In this document: positions 25,382 to 34,911 of the stretch, in pieces | Layout of the letters: each line of letters begins with the position of its first letter | How positions within the stretch are numbered: position 1 is the first letter of the stretch | Assembly: GCA_027487905.1 (NCBI GenBank) | Contig: JAIYCR010000002.1 | Span: 62,001-126,000, forward strand | DNA length: 64,000 bases | DNA from: Rubrivivax sp. | GTDB lineage: Bacteria > Pseudomonadota > Gammaproteobacteria > Burkholderiales > Burkholderiaceae_C | Direction of reading: 5' to 3' | Program-made: the position numbers and the translations under genes | The notes under the pieces: generated by a model | What the model saw: the letters and a program-made list of their open reading frames with translations, nothing else | What the model was told of the DNA's origin: nothing | Database searches by the model: none

Positions 25382-26503
25382 GTGGCAGAACGCTTCATCG
25401 GGCTGATGTCCGGCACCTCGCTGGACGGCGTGGACGCGGTGCTCGTCGACTTCTCGCCGCCCCAGGGGCTGCAGCAAGTGCTTGGACACTGCCAGGTGCC
25501 AATGGCCGCCGAGCTTCGCCAGGCGCTGCTCGAGCTCAACACGCCCGGGCCCGACGAGCTGAACCGGTCGGCGCTGGCCTGCCAGGGCCTGGCCCGCCTG
25601 CATGTGGCTGCGGTGCGCGAACTGATGCAGGAGGCGCGGCTGCAGCCGCAGGACATCCGGGCGATGGGCGTGCATGGCCAGACCGTTCGGCACCAGCCCG
25701 GGCTTCCCGACGGCCAGGCCTACACCCTCCAGCTCGACCCCTCACCCTGGATGACCGAGGCGCTGGGCATCGACACGGTGAGCGATTTCCGTTCGCAGGA
25801 CGTGGCCGCCGGCGGCCAGGGTGCGCCGCTGGTGCCGGCCTACCACCACGCGCTGTTCGCCGCGCCGGGCCGGGCCGTCGCGGTGGTCAACCTGGGCGGC
25901 ATGGCCAATGTCAGCCTGCTGCCGGCCGATGGCCCCGTGACCGGTTTCGACACCGGGCCCGGCAACGTGCTGATGGACGCCTGGATGCACAGCCGAACCG
26001 GCGCGCCTTGCGACCGGGACGGGCGCCATGCCGCCGCAGGTGAGGTGGACGAGGCCTTGCTGGCGGCGCTTCTGGACGAAACCTTCTTCCGGCTGCCGCC
26101 GCCCAAGAGCACGGGCCGCGACCTGTTCTCGATGGCCTGGCTTCAAGGCCGGGCAGGCCAGCGCCTGCAGGACTGCCGCTTCGACGACGTGATGGCCACG
26201 CTGTGCGAACTCACCGCGCGCACCGTGGCCTCCGCCCTGACCACTGCGCAGGCCCGGACGGTGTGGGTGTGCGGCGGTGGGGCCTTCAACCCGGAGCTGA
26301 TGCGACGGCTGCAGCGCCACTTGCCTGCAGCCGCCGTTCAGTCCAGCGCCGACGCCGGGCTGCCGCCCGACCAGGTCGAAGCCTGCGCCTTTGCCTGGCT
26401 GGCGCGTGAACGGCTGGCCGGCAGGCCGACCACGCTGAGCAGCGTGACCGGCGCTCGGGGCGGGCGCATCACCGGTGCGCACCGGGTGGCCGGTCGCGCC
26501 TGA
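25382..26503 (+). CDS. anmK: Anhydro-N-acetylmuramic acid kinase
   Basis: Hydrolyses the anhydro ring and phosphorylates 1,6-anhydro-MurNAc to MurNAc-6-phosphate in peptidoglycan recycling. The 373 residues start with the family block GLMSGTSLDGVDAVLVD (from residue 7), followed by AMGVHGQTVRHQP, VNLGGMANVSLLP, FDTGPGNVLMD and VCGGGAFNPELM. It starts with GTG directly at the conserved N-terminus. It lies behind the M23 peptidase gene in the same direction. Confidence 0.93.
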   Translation: MAERFIGLMSGTSLDGVDAVLVDFSPPQGLQQVLGHCQVPMAAELRQALLELNTPGPDELNRSALACQGLARLHVAAVRELMQEARLQPQDIRAMGVHGQTVRHQPGLPDGQAYTLQLDPSPWMTEALGIDTVSDFRSQDVAAGGQGAPLVPAYHHALFAAPGRAVAVVNLGGMANVSLLPADGPVTGFDTGPGNVLMDAWMHSRTGAPCDRDGRHAAAGEVDEALLAALLDETFFRLPPPKSTGRDLFSMAWLQGRAGQRLQDCRFDDVMATLCELTARTVASALTTAQARTVWVCGGGAFNPELMRRLQRHLPAAAVQSSADAGLPPDQVEACAFAWLARERLAGRPTTLSSVTGARGGRITGAHRVAGRA

Positions 26504-26584
26504 GACGAACGCTTCGACGCCCGCCAGGCAGAACAGGCCGCAGCCACACCCACGCCGCAGGCGCGGGGGCCGCAAGCCCGAGAC

Positions 26585-26959
26585 TCAGACCGAGAAGCTC
26601 GATCCGCAGCCGCAGGTGGTGGTCGCGTTCGGGTTCTTGATGACGAACTGCGCGCCCTGGAGGTCTTCCTTGTAGTCGATCTCGGCGCCAGCCAGGTACT
26701 GAAGGCTCATCGCGTCGATCAGCAGGGTGACGCCGTTCTTCGCCATCTGCGTGTCGTCCTCGTTGACGATCTCGTCGAAGGTGAAGCCGTACTGGAAGCC
26801 CGAGCAGCCACCGCCTTGCACGAACACGCGCAGCTTGAGCTCGGGGTTGCCCTCCTCGTCGACCAGCTGCTTGACCTTGTCGGCAGCGCTGTCGGTGAAG
26901 ACCAGGGGAACGGGGGGAAGGTCGCCAGCAAGGGCGGGGGATTCAAGGACTGCACTCAT
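26585..26959 (-). CDS. erpA: Iron-sulfur cluster insertion protein ErpA
   Basis: A-type carrier that delivers iron-sulfur clusters to apoproteins. The 124 residues have the three invariant cysteines C52 ([10 protein letters not shown]), C116 and C118 (TTCGCGSSF). The ATG giving MSAVLESP is used, with GGAGC about eight bases upstream; the frame is open further but without homology. It lies downstream of bactofilin, DUF6776, rpsI and rplM genes on the same strand. Confidence 0.95.
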   Translation of the reverse strand: MSAVLESPALAGDLPPVPLVFTDSAADKVKQLVDEEGNPELKLRVFVQGGGCSGFQYGFTFDEIVNEDDTQMAKNGVTLLIDAMSLQYLAGAEIDYKEDLQGAQFVIKNPNATTTCGCGSSFSV

Positions 26960-27065
26960 TCGGAAGCTCCGGTTGTTCCGCCTGGCGGATGGGGAGGGGT
27001 TGGATCGTATCCCCCGGGCAGCCTGCTCGCTCGCGCGCGGCGACACGCGGGCAGGGCCAAAGGGG

Positions 27066-27461
27066 TCAGGTGCCGCCGCTGGCGGCGAGTTTCAAGAGCG
27101 GGCGTTCTTCGAGCGAGGTGGCGGTGAGCGAGCCTTCGACCACCGCGCCGGGATGCATCTCGATGTTCTGGTATCGCACGTCGCCCCGAACACGCGCCTT
27201 GGGCTGGAGTTCCAGCAGCACCGCACAGTGCACCGGTCCGTGGACCTGTCCGCTGATGATCAGGTGATCGGCCGTGACCGGCCCGCTGACCACGCCCTTC
27301 TCGCTGATGACGAGGATGCTGGGCTGGGCTGGGTCGGCCCTGACCTCGCCGATGACCTCGCCGTCGATGCGCAGGCCTTCGGTGAAATGGAGGTCTCCGC
27401 GCACCACGGTGCCTTCGCCGATGAGGCTGCGGATGGGGGGCTGTTTCTTCTTGCCGAACAT
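27066..27461 (-). CDS. Bactofilin family cytoskeletal protein
   Basis: Small polymer-forming protein involved in local cell-envelope organisation. The 131 residues begin [24 protein letters not shown], with the membrane-targeting-like basic tip, followed by the right-handed beta-helix core of Gly/Val-rich repeats ([44 protein letters not shown]). It is flanked by the DUF6776 gene (69 bp upstream) and erpA. Confidence 0.92.
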   Translation of the reverse strand: MFGKKKQPPIRSLIGEGTVVRGDLHFTEGLRIDGEVIGEVRADPAQPSILVISEKGVVSGPVTADHLIISGQVHGPVHCAVLLELQPKARVRGDVRYQNIEMHPGAVVEGSLTATSLEERPLLKLAASGGT

Positions 27462-27530
27462 GGAAAGCCTTTCAGCGGAAGGCGCGGGTGGTGGCAGCGG
27501 TTGCCTCGCACCGGCTGGCGCCCGCGTCCA

Positions 27531-28241
27531 TCAAAGCCGGGCCGTCTGCGCCGTGCGCACCGTGCCCTTGTCGTCGAATATCCTCACCTGAACCGCTTTT
27601 ACCACGGCCCCGGCGGCCGGCGTGAGCAGTTGTTCGAGCCGCGCATACTGCCGCAGGCGAACCACCGCCCGGCCCACATCCACCTCTTCGCTCCAGGGCC
27701 TGCCGTTCAGCGTGCCGCTGAGGGTGACGGCATAGCGGCCAGTGAAATCGGCGTCTTGGCGCCCGGGGCGCATCAGCAGCATCTGCAGGCGCAAGCCGCC
27801 CTCGTCGCGGGGCTCGACCTGCAGGGCCCGGATGGCGATGTCCTCGCCGCCCGTCGACGGCAGCAGGCGCTCGAAGAAGCCGAGGTCGCCCTTCAGGCGC
27901 AGGTTCTCCGCCTCCACCGCCTTGAGCTGCTGCGCGAGCTGCTCGCGGGTGGTGCGCTCGGCCAGCAGCAGGCTTTCCGCGGTGTTGGCCACCGAAGTGG
28001 CGCGGTCGCGTTCCTGCTGCAGCGTGGCCAGGCGCTCGTGCAGCTGCAGCATCTGGGTGCTCGAGCGGCCATCGATGCCGGCCAGCCCCTTGCCGAACTC
28101 GAACGCCCACAGGGCGAGGGCGGCGCACAGGCCGAGTGCCAGCGCCACCACCGCCCAGCGCAAGGGCCAGGGCAGGTGGCTGCGCACGATCATGCGCGGC
28201 GCGCTCACCGACAGGCGGCGGCGCAGGAGTTTCAGGCGCAT
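27531..28241 (-). CDS. DUF6776 family membrane protein with coiled coil
   Basis: The 236 residues have a basic cytoplasmic N-terminus, one membrane helix (about 27-47), a coiled-coil stretch (about 62-120, LHERLATLQQERDR... LKAVEAENLRLKGDL) and a C-terminal beta-rich domain (about 130-225: IAIRALQVEPRDEGG, RYAVTLSGTLNGRPW). The form resembles DUF6776 proteins that accompany bactofilin and erpA in Burkholderiales. Function unknown; a periplasmic partner of bactofilin is a reasonable guess. Confidence 0.8.
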   Translation of the reverse strand: MRLKLLRRRLSVSAPRMIVRSHLPWPLRWAVVALALGLCAALALWAFEFGKGLAGIDGRSSTQMLQLHERLATLQQERDRATSVANTAESLLLAERTTREQLAQQLKAVEAENLRLKGDLGFFERLLPSTGGEDIAIRALQVEPRDEGGLRLQMLLMRPGRQDADFTGRYAVTLSGTLNGRPWSEEVDVGRAVVRLRQYARLEQLLTPAAGAVVKAVQVRIFDDKGTVRTAQTARL

Positions 28242-28362
28242 GGCTGCGCCCTCGCACCCTGACGGTCTTGCGGACCGACCGGTGAGAGGGCGAGGAGCAG
28301 GAAGAACCGCATCGGACAGCGTGCCGTCGCGACCCCGAAGGGCACGGGCGGCAACTGCCGGG

Positions 28363-28755
28363 TCAGCGCTTGCTGAACTGCTTGCGGCGACGCGCGCCGT
28401 GCAGGCCGACCTTCTTGCGCTCGACTTCGCGCGCGTCGCGGGTGACGAAGCCCGCGCGGCTGAGGTCGGGCTTGAGGGCCGCGTCGTGGTCGATCAGGGC
28501 GCGGGTGATGCCGTGGCGCACCGCACCGGCCTGGCCGGATTCACCGCCGCCGTGCACATTCACCTTGATGTCGAAGTTCGCATCGTTGGCGGTGAGCATC
28601 AGCGGCTGCTTGACGATCATGATCGACGTCTGGCGGCCGAAGTAATCCTCGACCTTCTTGCCGTTGACGATGATCTGGCCCGTGCCCTTCTTGATGAAGA
28701 CGCGGGCGACCGACGACTTGCGCCGGCCGGTTCCGTAATTCCAGTTTCCGATCAT
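28363..28755 (-). CDS. rpsI: 30S ribosomal protein S9
   Basis: The 130-residue protein shows [20 protein letters not shown] at the start and ends with the conserved [11 protein letters not shown] tail that reaches the P-site tRNA. It follows rplM by 11 bp, the universal rplM-rpsI order. Confidence 0.98.
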   Translation of the reverse strand: MIGNWNYGTGRRKSSVARVFIKKGTGQIIVNGKKVEDYFGRQTSIMIVKQPLMLTANDANFDIKVNVHGGGESGQAGAVRHGITRALIDHDAALKPDLSRAGFVTRDAREVERKKVGLHGARRRKQFSKR

Positions 28756-28766
28756 TCGCAGGCTCC

Positions 28767-29195
28767 TCAGAACTCGAGCGTCTTCGGTTGCTGCGCCTGG
28801 TGGGGGTGAGTCCCGCCCGCGTAGACCTTCAACTTCTTGACCATGGCATAGCCGAGCGGCCCCTTGGGGAGCATGCCCTTCACGGCCTTTTCGAGGGCGC
28901 GGCCGGGGTGCTTGGCCTGCATGTCCTTGAAACGGGTGGCATAGATGCCGCCGGGGAAGCCGGAGTGCCGGTAGTACACCTTGTCGGTGGCCTTGTTGCC
29001 GGTGACACGGATCTTTTCGGCATTGACGACGACGATGAAATCGCCGGTGTCGACGTGAGGCGTGTAGATGGCCTTGTGCTTGCCGCGCAGACGGAGGGCG
29101 ACTTCACTGGCCAGCCTTCCGAGGACCTTGTCGGTCGCGTCAATCACAAACCACTCATGCGTCACCTCGGCCGGTTTGGCGCTGAAGGTCTTCAT
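28767..29195 (-). CDS. rplM: 50S ribosomal protein L13
   Basis: The 142 residues start [30 protein letters not shown] and include [18 protein letters not shown] and [22 protein letters not shown]. This is the full family length, so the longer upstream frame is not used. First gene of the rplM-rpsI operon, with a leader of perhaps 160 bases. Confidence 0.98.
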   Translation of the reverse strand: MKTFSAKPAEVTHEWFVIDATDKVLGRLASEVALRLRGKHKAIYTPHVDTGDFIVVVNAEKIRVTGNKATDKVYYRHSGFPGGIYATRFKDMQAKHPGRALEKAVKGMLPKGPLGYAMVKKLKVYAGGTHPHQAQQPKTLEF

Positions 29196-29497
29196 GGGAT
29201 GGGAGCTTGGGGGTGAGGGTCCGGTGGCTGGGTCGGGCATCGGGGCGGGGGTCGCGCTTCGGGTGGCGCGCGCATCCGGTCGATGTCCGTCCTTGCCGGT
29301 GCCACCCCGGCACGAGGCCACGGTGGCGCTTCCAGAATGGACCTGGATTCGGGAAAAGCCGGCGAGGATAGCACGAAAGCCCGGCGCTCCCGCAGACCGG
29401 GGGAGCGATGGGCGCCACGGGCGCGGCGGCTCGGCTACATTGGCGCGGTCGGCTTGGCTTTCGGCCCGATCCCCGGACCGAAGCCCCGTGTCGCCCC
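29196..29497. other. Divergent intergenic region of rplM and the DUF2726 gene
   Basis: About 300 bases without a supported gene. Toward rplM, TATCCT (29365-29370, minus strand) is a possible -10 element, which would give a leader of about 160 bases. Toward the DUF2726 gene, TACATT (29436-29441) is a possible -10 element with a leader of about 50 bases. No good -35 hexamers were found for either. The rest holds GC-rich sequence without an evident structure. Confidence 0.5.
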
Positions 29498-30238
29498 ATG
29501 AACCTCCTGTCCCCGATCGCCACGGCCATCGCCGTCGTTGCGCTCTTCGCCCTGATGGCGGGGGTGTGGTGGTGGCGCGGTCGCCGCGAACGCCGCCCGC
29601 TGCCGCTGCCACGGGAGTGGTCGCTCGCGCCGCGGCCGGTGTTCAGCTCCGACGAGCGCCGCGTGCACCGGTCGCTGCGCGAGGCGCTGCCCCACCATGT
29701 GGTGCTGGCCAAGCTGCCGCTGGTGCGCTTCTGCCAGCCGGTGAACCCCGACGAGATCGCCTACTGGTATGAGTTGCTGGGCAGCATCCACGTGACCTTC
29801 GCGGTGTGCAGCGCCAACGGCCGCGTGCTCGCCGCCATCGACCTGGACACCGAACGGGGCAGCTCGCGCCGCGTCTCGCAGATCAAGCAGGCCGTGCTGG
29901 CCGCCTGCCGCGTGCGCTACCTGCGCTGCCCGGTGGACCACCTGCCGTCGGTGGCCGAGCTGCAGCTGCTCGTGCCGCAGAACGGCCAGCCGGTGCGCGC
30001 GCCCCAACCGATGAACCCGGCACCCGCCGGCGCGGGCGCAGCCTCCGCCGCGCGACGCGCAGCCCCGCGCGGACGGCGCGAACTCTGGCAGGACTCCACG
30101 CTATTCCAGGATTCCTTCTTCGCGCCGGACGTGCGCGAATCCAGCGCGGTCACCGCCTCGGGCGAATGGCTGCCCCGGCCGGGTTCCCGGGCCGGCTCGG
30201 CGCGCGGCGACCAGGCCGTTCCGGCGGAGCCGCGCTGA
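29498..30238 (+). CDS. DUF2726 domain membrane-anchored protein
   Basis: The 246 residues have a membrane helix at about 7-26 ([17 protein letters not shown]), then a DUF2726 domain (about 50-170) with [36 protein letters not shown] and [19 protein letters not shown], related to nuclease-like folds. The last 75 residues are Ala/Pro/Arg-rich and disordered. Function unknown. Its stop overlaps the probable CTG start of the next gene as CTGA. Confidence 0.78.
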   Translation: MNLLSPIATAIAVVALFALMAGVWWWRGRRERRPLPLPREWSLAPRPVFSSDERRVHRSLREALPHHVVLAKLPLVRFCQPVNPDEIAYWYELLGSIHVTFAVCSANGRVLAAIDLDTERGSSRRVSQIKQAVLAACRVRYLRCPVDHLPSVAELQLLVPQNGQPVRAPQPMNPAPAGAGAASAARRAAPRGRRELWQDSTLFQDSFFAPDVRESSAVTASGEWLPRPGSRAGSARGDQAVPAEPR

Positions 30239-31290
30239 CGCCCCGCCCCGACCCCTTCGCCGGCCTGACCCCGGCGCTGGCCCTGGACGCACTGGATGCG
30301 TCGGGCTGGCGCGGCGACGGCCGGGTGCTGCAGCTCAACTCCTTCGAGAACCGGGTGCTGCTGGTGCAGCTGGAGTCGGGCGGCGCGGTGGTGGTCAAGT
30401 TCTACCGCCCGGGCCGCTGGAGCGACGAGCAGATCCTCGAGGAACACGCCTTCAGCGCCGAGCTGCACGCGGCCGAGGTGCCGGTGGCCGCGCCGCTGAC
30501 CGACGCGGCGGGCCGCACGCTGCTGCACTTCGCAGGGACGGACCATCAAGCCGGCGAGGCTGCGCTGGCCTCGCCTGCCGCCCTGCCCTGGCGTTTCGCG
30601 GTGTTCGAACGCAGGCCCGGCCGGGGCCCGGAGCTCGAGCAGCCCGGCGTGCTGCGCCGCATCGGCCATTTCCTGGGCCGTCTGCACGCGGTGGGCGCGC
30701 AGCGCGTCTTCGACGAGCGCCTGACGCTGGACCTCGGCTGGGGACGGGCCGCGCGCGAGGCCGTCATCCAGGGCGGGCACCTGGAAGACAGCGCGCTCGA
30801 ACGCTGGCAGCAGGTCGTCGCGCAGGTGCTGGCTGGCTGCGAGGCGGTGCAGGCCGCGGTGGGGCCGACGCCCACGCTTCGCCTGCATGGCGATTGCCAC
30901 CTGGGCAACATCCTGTGGACCGAGGACGGCCCCCACTTCGTGGACCTGGACGATTCGGTGAACGGACCGGCCGTGCAGGACCTGTGGATGCTGCTGGCGG
31001 GCGACGCGGCCACCGCCCGCGCCCAGCGCGACGAGATGCTCGACGGCTACGAGACCTTCCGCGAGCTCGACCCGCGCGAGCTGCACCTGATCGAAGTCAT
31101 GCGCAGCCTGCGCATGCTGCACTACAGCGCCTGGCTGAGCCGGCGGTGGCACGACCCCGCCTTCCCCGCCGCCTTTCCGTGGTTCGGCACCGCTGCCTAC
31201 TGGTCCGAGCAGGTCACGCGGCTGCAGGATCAGCTGCCGCTGCTGGAAGACGCGCTGCGCGGCGCCCAGGGGCTGCCGCGCTGGGAATAG
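30166..31290 (+). CDS. srkA: SrkA/YihE-type serine/threonine kinase (RdoA family)
   Basis: Stress-response kinase of the aminoglycoside-phosphotransferase fold. Family blocks are NSFENRVLLVQLESGG, VVVKFYRPGRWSDEQILEEHAF, catalytic loop LHGDCHLGNILW and the metal-binding VDLDDSVNGPAVQDLW. The start is uncertain. The first canonical codon is the ATG used here, which overlaps the DUF2726 gene by 73 bases. However, homology begins at FAGLTPALALDAL, and a CTG at 30235, with GGAG six bases upstream and overlapping the previous stop as CTGA, would give a 351-residue product and fits the family better. Confidence 0.88.
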   Translation: MAAPAGFPGRLGARRPGRSGGAALTPRPDPFAGLTPALALDALDASGWRGDGRVLQLNSFENRVLLVQLESGGAVVVKFYRPGRWSDEQILEEHAFSAELHAAEVPVAAPLTDAAGRTLLHFAGTDHQAGEAALASPAALPWRFAVFERRPGRGPELEQPGVLRRIGHFLGRLHAVGAQRVFDERLTLDLGWGRAAREAVIQGGHLEDSALERWQQVVAQVLAGCEAVQAAVGPTPTLRLHGDCHLGNILWTEDGPHFVDLDDSVNGPAVQDLWMLLAGDAATARAQRDEMLDGYETFRELDPRELHLIEVMRSLRMLHYSAWLSRRWHDPAFPAAFPWFGTAAYWSEQVTRLQDQLPLLEDALRGAQGLPRWE

Positions 31291-31309
31291 CCGGGCGCAG
31301 CGCCAACGC

Positions 31310-33193
31310 TCAGGCGGTCACCAGCATCGCGTTGACCCGCCGGACATAGGCCGCGGGGTCTTCGAGCTGCCCGCCCTCGGCCAGCAAGGCCTGGTCGAAC
31401 AGCACCTGGGCGAGGTCGTCGAAGCGGGGGCTCGTCTCCAGGCTCTTGACCAGCGGGTGCTCGGCATTGACCTCGAGGATGGGCTTGGACTCGGGCGCGG
31501 CCTGTCCGGCCTGCTTGAGCAGGCGGGCGAGGTGGCCGCTCATGTCGCCCTCCTCCATCACTAGGCAGGCCGGGGAATCGACCAGGCGGGTGGTGACGCG
31601 AACATCCTTGGCCCGCTCCTGGAGCGCCTCCTTCAGGCGCTCGAGCACCGGCTTGAAGGCGGTGGCGGCGGCCTCGGCCTGCTGCTTCTCGGCCTCGTCC
31701 TGCAGGCTGCCCAGGTCGACCGCACCCTTGGCAACCGACTGCAGCGCATGGCCCTCGAACTCATGCAGATGGGAGAGCATCCACTCATCCACCCGGTCGG
31801 TGAGCAGCAGCACCTCGATGCCCTTCTTGCGGAAGAGCTCGAGCTGCGGGCTGTGGCGGGCGGCGGGCAGGCTGTCGGCGGTGATGTAGTAGATGGGCTC
31901 CTGGCCCTCCTTCATCCGCTTGACGTAGTCGGCCAGAGACACGCCTTCTTCGGCGTGGGTGGAGGCAAAGCGCAGCAGCTTGGCCAGGCGCTCGCGGTTC
32001 GCGTGGTCCTCGCCCAGGCCTTCCTTGAGCACCACGCCGAAGTCCTTCCAGAACTTGGCGTAGCGCTCGCGTTCGGCGCTGTCCTCGCTGTCGGCCAGGT
32101 TCTCCAGCATGGACAGCACGCGCTTGGTGCTGCCCTCGCGGATGGACTTCACGTCGCGGCTTTCCTGCAGCAGCTCGCGGCTCACGTTCAGCGGCAGGTC
32201 GGCGCTGTCGATCACGCCCTTGACGAAGCGCAGGTACACCGGCATCAGCGCCTCGGCGTCGTCCATGATGAACACGCGCTTCACATAGAGCTTCACGCCA
32301 CCGCGCTTGTCGCGGTTCCACAGGTCGAAGGGGGCGCGGGCGGGGATGTAGAGCAGCTGGGTGTATTCGCTGCGGCCTTCCACGCGGTTGTGGGTGTGGG
32401 CGAGCGGCGGCTCGGTGTCGTAGCTGATCTGCTTGTAGAACTCGGTGTACTGCTCGGGCGTGATGTCGGCCTTGGCGCGGGTCCACAGGGCTGCGGCCTT
32501 GTTCACCGTCTCCCACTCGTCGGTGGGCTTGTACTCGTTCTTCTCGCCGTCCCATTCCTCCTTGCGCATCTTCACCGGCAGCGACAGGTGGTCGGAGTAC
32601 TTGGAGATGATGGAGCGCAGCTTCCAGGCGGCGAGGAACTCGTCCTCGTCGGCGCGCAGGTGCAGGATGACGTCGGTGCCGCGCTGCTCGCGGGTGATGG
32701 GCTCGACCTCGAACTGGCCGCTGCCGTCGCTCGACCAGCGCATGCCCTCCTCGGCCGCAGCGCCGGCGCGGCGCGACTCGACGGTGATGCGGTCGGCGAC
32801 GATGAAGCCGCTGTAGAAGCCCACGCCGAACTGGCCGATGAGGTTGGCGTCCTTCTTCTTCTCGCCTTCCAGCGCGGCCATGAATTCGCGGGTGCCGCTC
32901 TTGGCGATGGTGCCCAGGTGGGACACGGCCTCGTCGGCGCTCATGCCGATGCCGTTGTCGCCGATGGTGATGGTGCGCGCGGCGCGGTCCACGCTCACCC
33001 GGACTTCCAGCTCGGGGTTGCCTTCGAGCCAGTCGGGGTGGTCCAGCGCCTCGAAGCGCAGCTTGTCGCAGGCGTCCGAGGCGTTGGAGACCAGCTCGCG
33101 CAGGAAGATCTCCTTGTTGGAATAGAGCGAGTGGGTGACGAGGTGCAGGATCTGCTGCACTTCGGCCTGGAAGGCGAGGGTCTGCTTGGTCAT
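31310..33193 (-). CDS. htpG: Chaperone protein HtpG (Hsp90)
   Basis: ATP-dependent chaperone, 627 residues. N-terminal GHKL ATPase motifs are intact: [24 protein letters not shown] and [15 protein letters not shown]; the middle domain ([23 protein letters not shown]) and C-terminal dimerisation domain follow. The ATG giving [16 protein letters not shown] matches the family start. No Shine-Dalgarno sequence is obvious. It is convergent with the SrkA-like gene, 19 bp between stops. Confidence 0.97.
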   Translation of the reverse strand: MTKQTLAFQAEVQQILHLVTHSLYSNKEIFLRELVSNASDACDKLRFEALDHPDWLEGNPELEVRVSVDRAARTITIGDNGIGMSADEAVSHLGTIAKSGTREFMAALEGEKKKDANLIGQFGVGFYSGFIVADRITVESRRAGAAAEEGMRWSSDGSGQFEVEPITREQRGTDVILHLRADEDEFLAAWKLRSIISKYSDHLSLPVKMRKEEWDGEKNEYKPTDEWETVNKAAALWTRAKADITPEQYTEFYKQISYDTEPPLAHTHNRVEGRSEYTQLLYIPARAPFDLWNRDKRGGVKLYVKRVFIMDDAEALMPVYLRFVKGVIDSADLPLNVSRELLQESRDVKSIREGSTKRVLSMLENLADSEDSAERERYAKFWKDFGVVLKEGLGEDHANRERLAKLLRFASTHAEEGVSLADYVKRMKEGQEPIYYITADSLPAARHSPQLELFRKKGIEVLLLTDRVDEWMLSHLHEFEGHALQSVAKGAVDLGSLQDEAEKQQAEAAATAFKPVLERLKEALQERAKDVRVTTRLVDSPACLVMEEGDMSGHLARLLKQAGQAAPESKPILEVNAEHPLVKSLETSPRFDDLAQVLFDQALLAEGGQLEDPAAYVRRVNAMLVTA

Positions 33194-33300
33194 GGCGATG
33201 GGGGCGCGTGCGGGCGCGCTCTTTTGCGGGGGGAAGTGGCCGACTTTGGGGGCCTCGGCCCCGATTTCAAGGGCCGGCCCGATGCGGCTGCCGAGCAAGC

Positions 33301-34398
33301 CTACAGGTCGAGCTGCAGGGGCCTGTCGGCGCTTGAGGCCCCGGCGCAGCACAGGGCCACGCGGTGCGCCCGCTCGGCCGCGCTCAGGCAATGGTCGCGG
33401 TGCATCGGCACGGCAGCGCCTTCGGCCGCCATCCAGCCGACCACGCAGGTGCCGCACACCCCTTGCTGGCAGGACACCGGTACCTGCACGCCCAGGTCGT
33501 GCAGGGCCTGCACCGCCGTCTGGCCCGCCGCCACGTCCAGCTCGACCCCCTGGCGGACGAGGCGCAGGCGAAAGGGCTGGCCGTGGACGGCGGCCTCGCG
33601 CTCGCCGGGCGCCGGCGGCGGCGGGGCGAAGTGCTCGGCATGCAGCCGCTCGGGGCTCCAGTGCTGCGGGTGGGCGGCGGCCAGCGCACGGATGGTGGCC
33701 ATGAACCCGGGCGGGCCGCAGTAGGCCAGGTCGCAGGCGGCGCCCGCCGGGGGCGAGGCGCCCCGAGGGCAGGCCGGCGGCGGCTGGCCGATCAGGCCGG
33801 CGAGCACATCGCGCGGCGTGCGGCCGCTGGCCGCCAGGCGGTCGTCCAGGTGCAGCACGGTGACCGCCGCCAGGGCCGGTTCGGCCAGGGTGGCGGAAAA
33901 GGCCAGCGCGTCGGCGCGCCGGGCGAAGGCATGCAGCGCCAACGGCCGCCCCTGGTGCACCGCCTGCTGCGCCATCGCCAGCAGCGGCGTGAGGCCGATG
34001 CCGCCGGCCAGCAGCATCAGCGGCCCCCGCCCCGGCGGCATGGGAAAGGCGCAACGGGGCGCGCCCACCGGGACCAGGTCGCCCACCCGCAGGCGCTGGT
34101 GCGCCGAGCGCGAGCCGCCGCGGCTGGCCGGGTCGAGCTGTATGCCCAGCCGGTAGCGCGACACCGTGGCGCGGCCGTCGGCCTCCAGGCGCCAGCCGGC
34201 GCGGTGCGGCGCCTCGGCGATCGAATACGAGCGCTGGAAGCCGCCGGGAAGGTGCAGGTCCACATGCGAGCCGGGCTCGGGCGCTGGAAGCCGAGGACCG
34301 TGGGCGCCGACCAGGTCGAACTGGCTGACCGCATCGGTCAGCCGATCGATGCGCGCCACGCGCAGCGTGAGGATGCGCTCCGAGCCGGGCATGGGCAT
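33301..34398 (-). CDS. Phthalate-dioxygenase-reductase-type oxidoreductase (FMN/NADH plus 2Fe-2S)
   Basis: Class IA reductase that would pass electrons from NAD(P)H through a flavin to a C-terminal plant-type ferredoxin domain, as in VanB or phthalate dioxygenase reductase. The 365 residues show the flavin-binding RSYSIAEAP, the NAD-binding [16 protein letters not shown] and [11 protein letters not shown], and the cluster ligands C310-x4-C315-x2-C318 with C350. No oxygenase gene is adjacent. Last gene of the creatininase / FAD oxidase / RidA / reductase operon, 37 bp after ridA. Confidence 0.88.
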   Translation of the reverse strand: MPMPGSERILTLRVARIDRLTDAVSQFDLVGAHGPRLPAPEPGSHVDLHLPGGFQRSYSIAEAPHRAGWRLEADGRATVSRYRLGIQLDPASRGGSRSAHQRLRVGDLVPVGAPRCAFPMPPGRGPLMLLAGGIGLTPLLAMAQQAVHQGRPLALHAFARRADALAFSATLAEPALAAVTVLHLDDRLAASGRTPRDVLAGLIGQPPPACPRGASPPAGAACDLAYCGPPGFMATIRALAAAHPQHWSPERLHAEHFAPPPPAPGEREAAVHGQPFRLRLVRQGVELDVAAGQTAVQALHDLGVQVPVSCQQGVCGTCVVGWMAAEGAAVPMHRDHCLSAAERAHRVALCCAGASSADRPLQLDL

Positions 34399-34435
34399 GG
34401 GCACGGACGCGGATATCGCAGTGCCTGAAGGCGGC

Positions 34436-34906
34436 TCAGCCGCGGCGGGCGATGAAGGCCGTGGCCTCCACCTCGATGCGCACCGCGCGCGAGGGCAGCA
34501 TGCCGCTGACCTCGACGACGGTGGATACCGGCGGTTCATCGGGGTAGAACATCCGGCGCACCCGGTTGTAGAGCGGGTAGTCGCGCAGGTCGGTGAAGTA
34601 CTGCACCAGCTTGAAGACGTCGGCCATCGAACCGCCCTCGGCCTCGGCCAGCTGTCGGATGCGGTCGAGCACGAACCAGCTCTGCGCCAGCGCGGGCGCC
34701 TGGAACACGTCCACCGACAGCTCCCCGGTTTCGCCCAGCGGCCCGCGAACGGCCGCAGGCAGCTGATCGAAGCGCTCGATCACCTGACCGCTGCCGGGGT
34801 CCACCGCGATGACGCCGGAGAAGTAGATGAGGTCGCCCACGCGGCGGCTGGCGGCGTAGCGGGCCAGCGGCTGGCCGATCCGGGAGGCATCTGAAGAGGG
34901 GGGCAT
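34436..34906 (-). CDS. RidA family protein (YjgF/UK114)
   Basis: The 156 residues carry the fold features of RidA enamine/imine deaminases: RVGDLIYFSGVIAVDP, SSDVFKLVQYFTDLRDYPLYN and the end PPVSTVVEVSGMLPSRAVRIEVEATAFI, with the conserved Arg (SRAVRIE) that binds the carboxylate. Compared with housekeeping RidA (about 125-130 residues) it has an N-terminal extension and an insert (FDQLPAAVRGPLGETGEL). It lies 5 bp after the FAD oxidase gene, so it probably serves this pathway. Confidence 0.88.
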   Translation of the reverse strand: MPPSSDASRIGQPLARYAASRRVGDLIYFSGVIAVDPGSGQVIERFDQLPAAVRGPLGETGELSVDVFQAPALAQSWFVLDRIRQLAEAEGGSMADVFKLVQYFTDLRDYPLYNRVRRMFYPDEPPVSTVVEVSGMLPSRAVRIEVEATAFIARRG

Positions 34907-34911
34907 GACGG

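Noticed and set aside
31748-33724. 658-codon plus-strand frame over htpG
   Set aside because: Antisense to a highly conserved chaperone; no recognisable motif.
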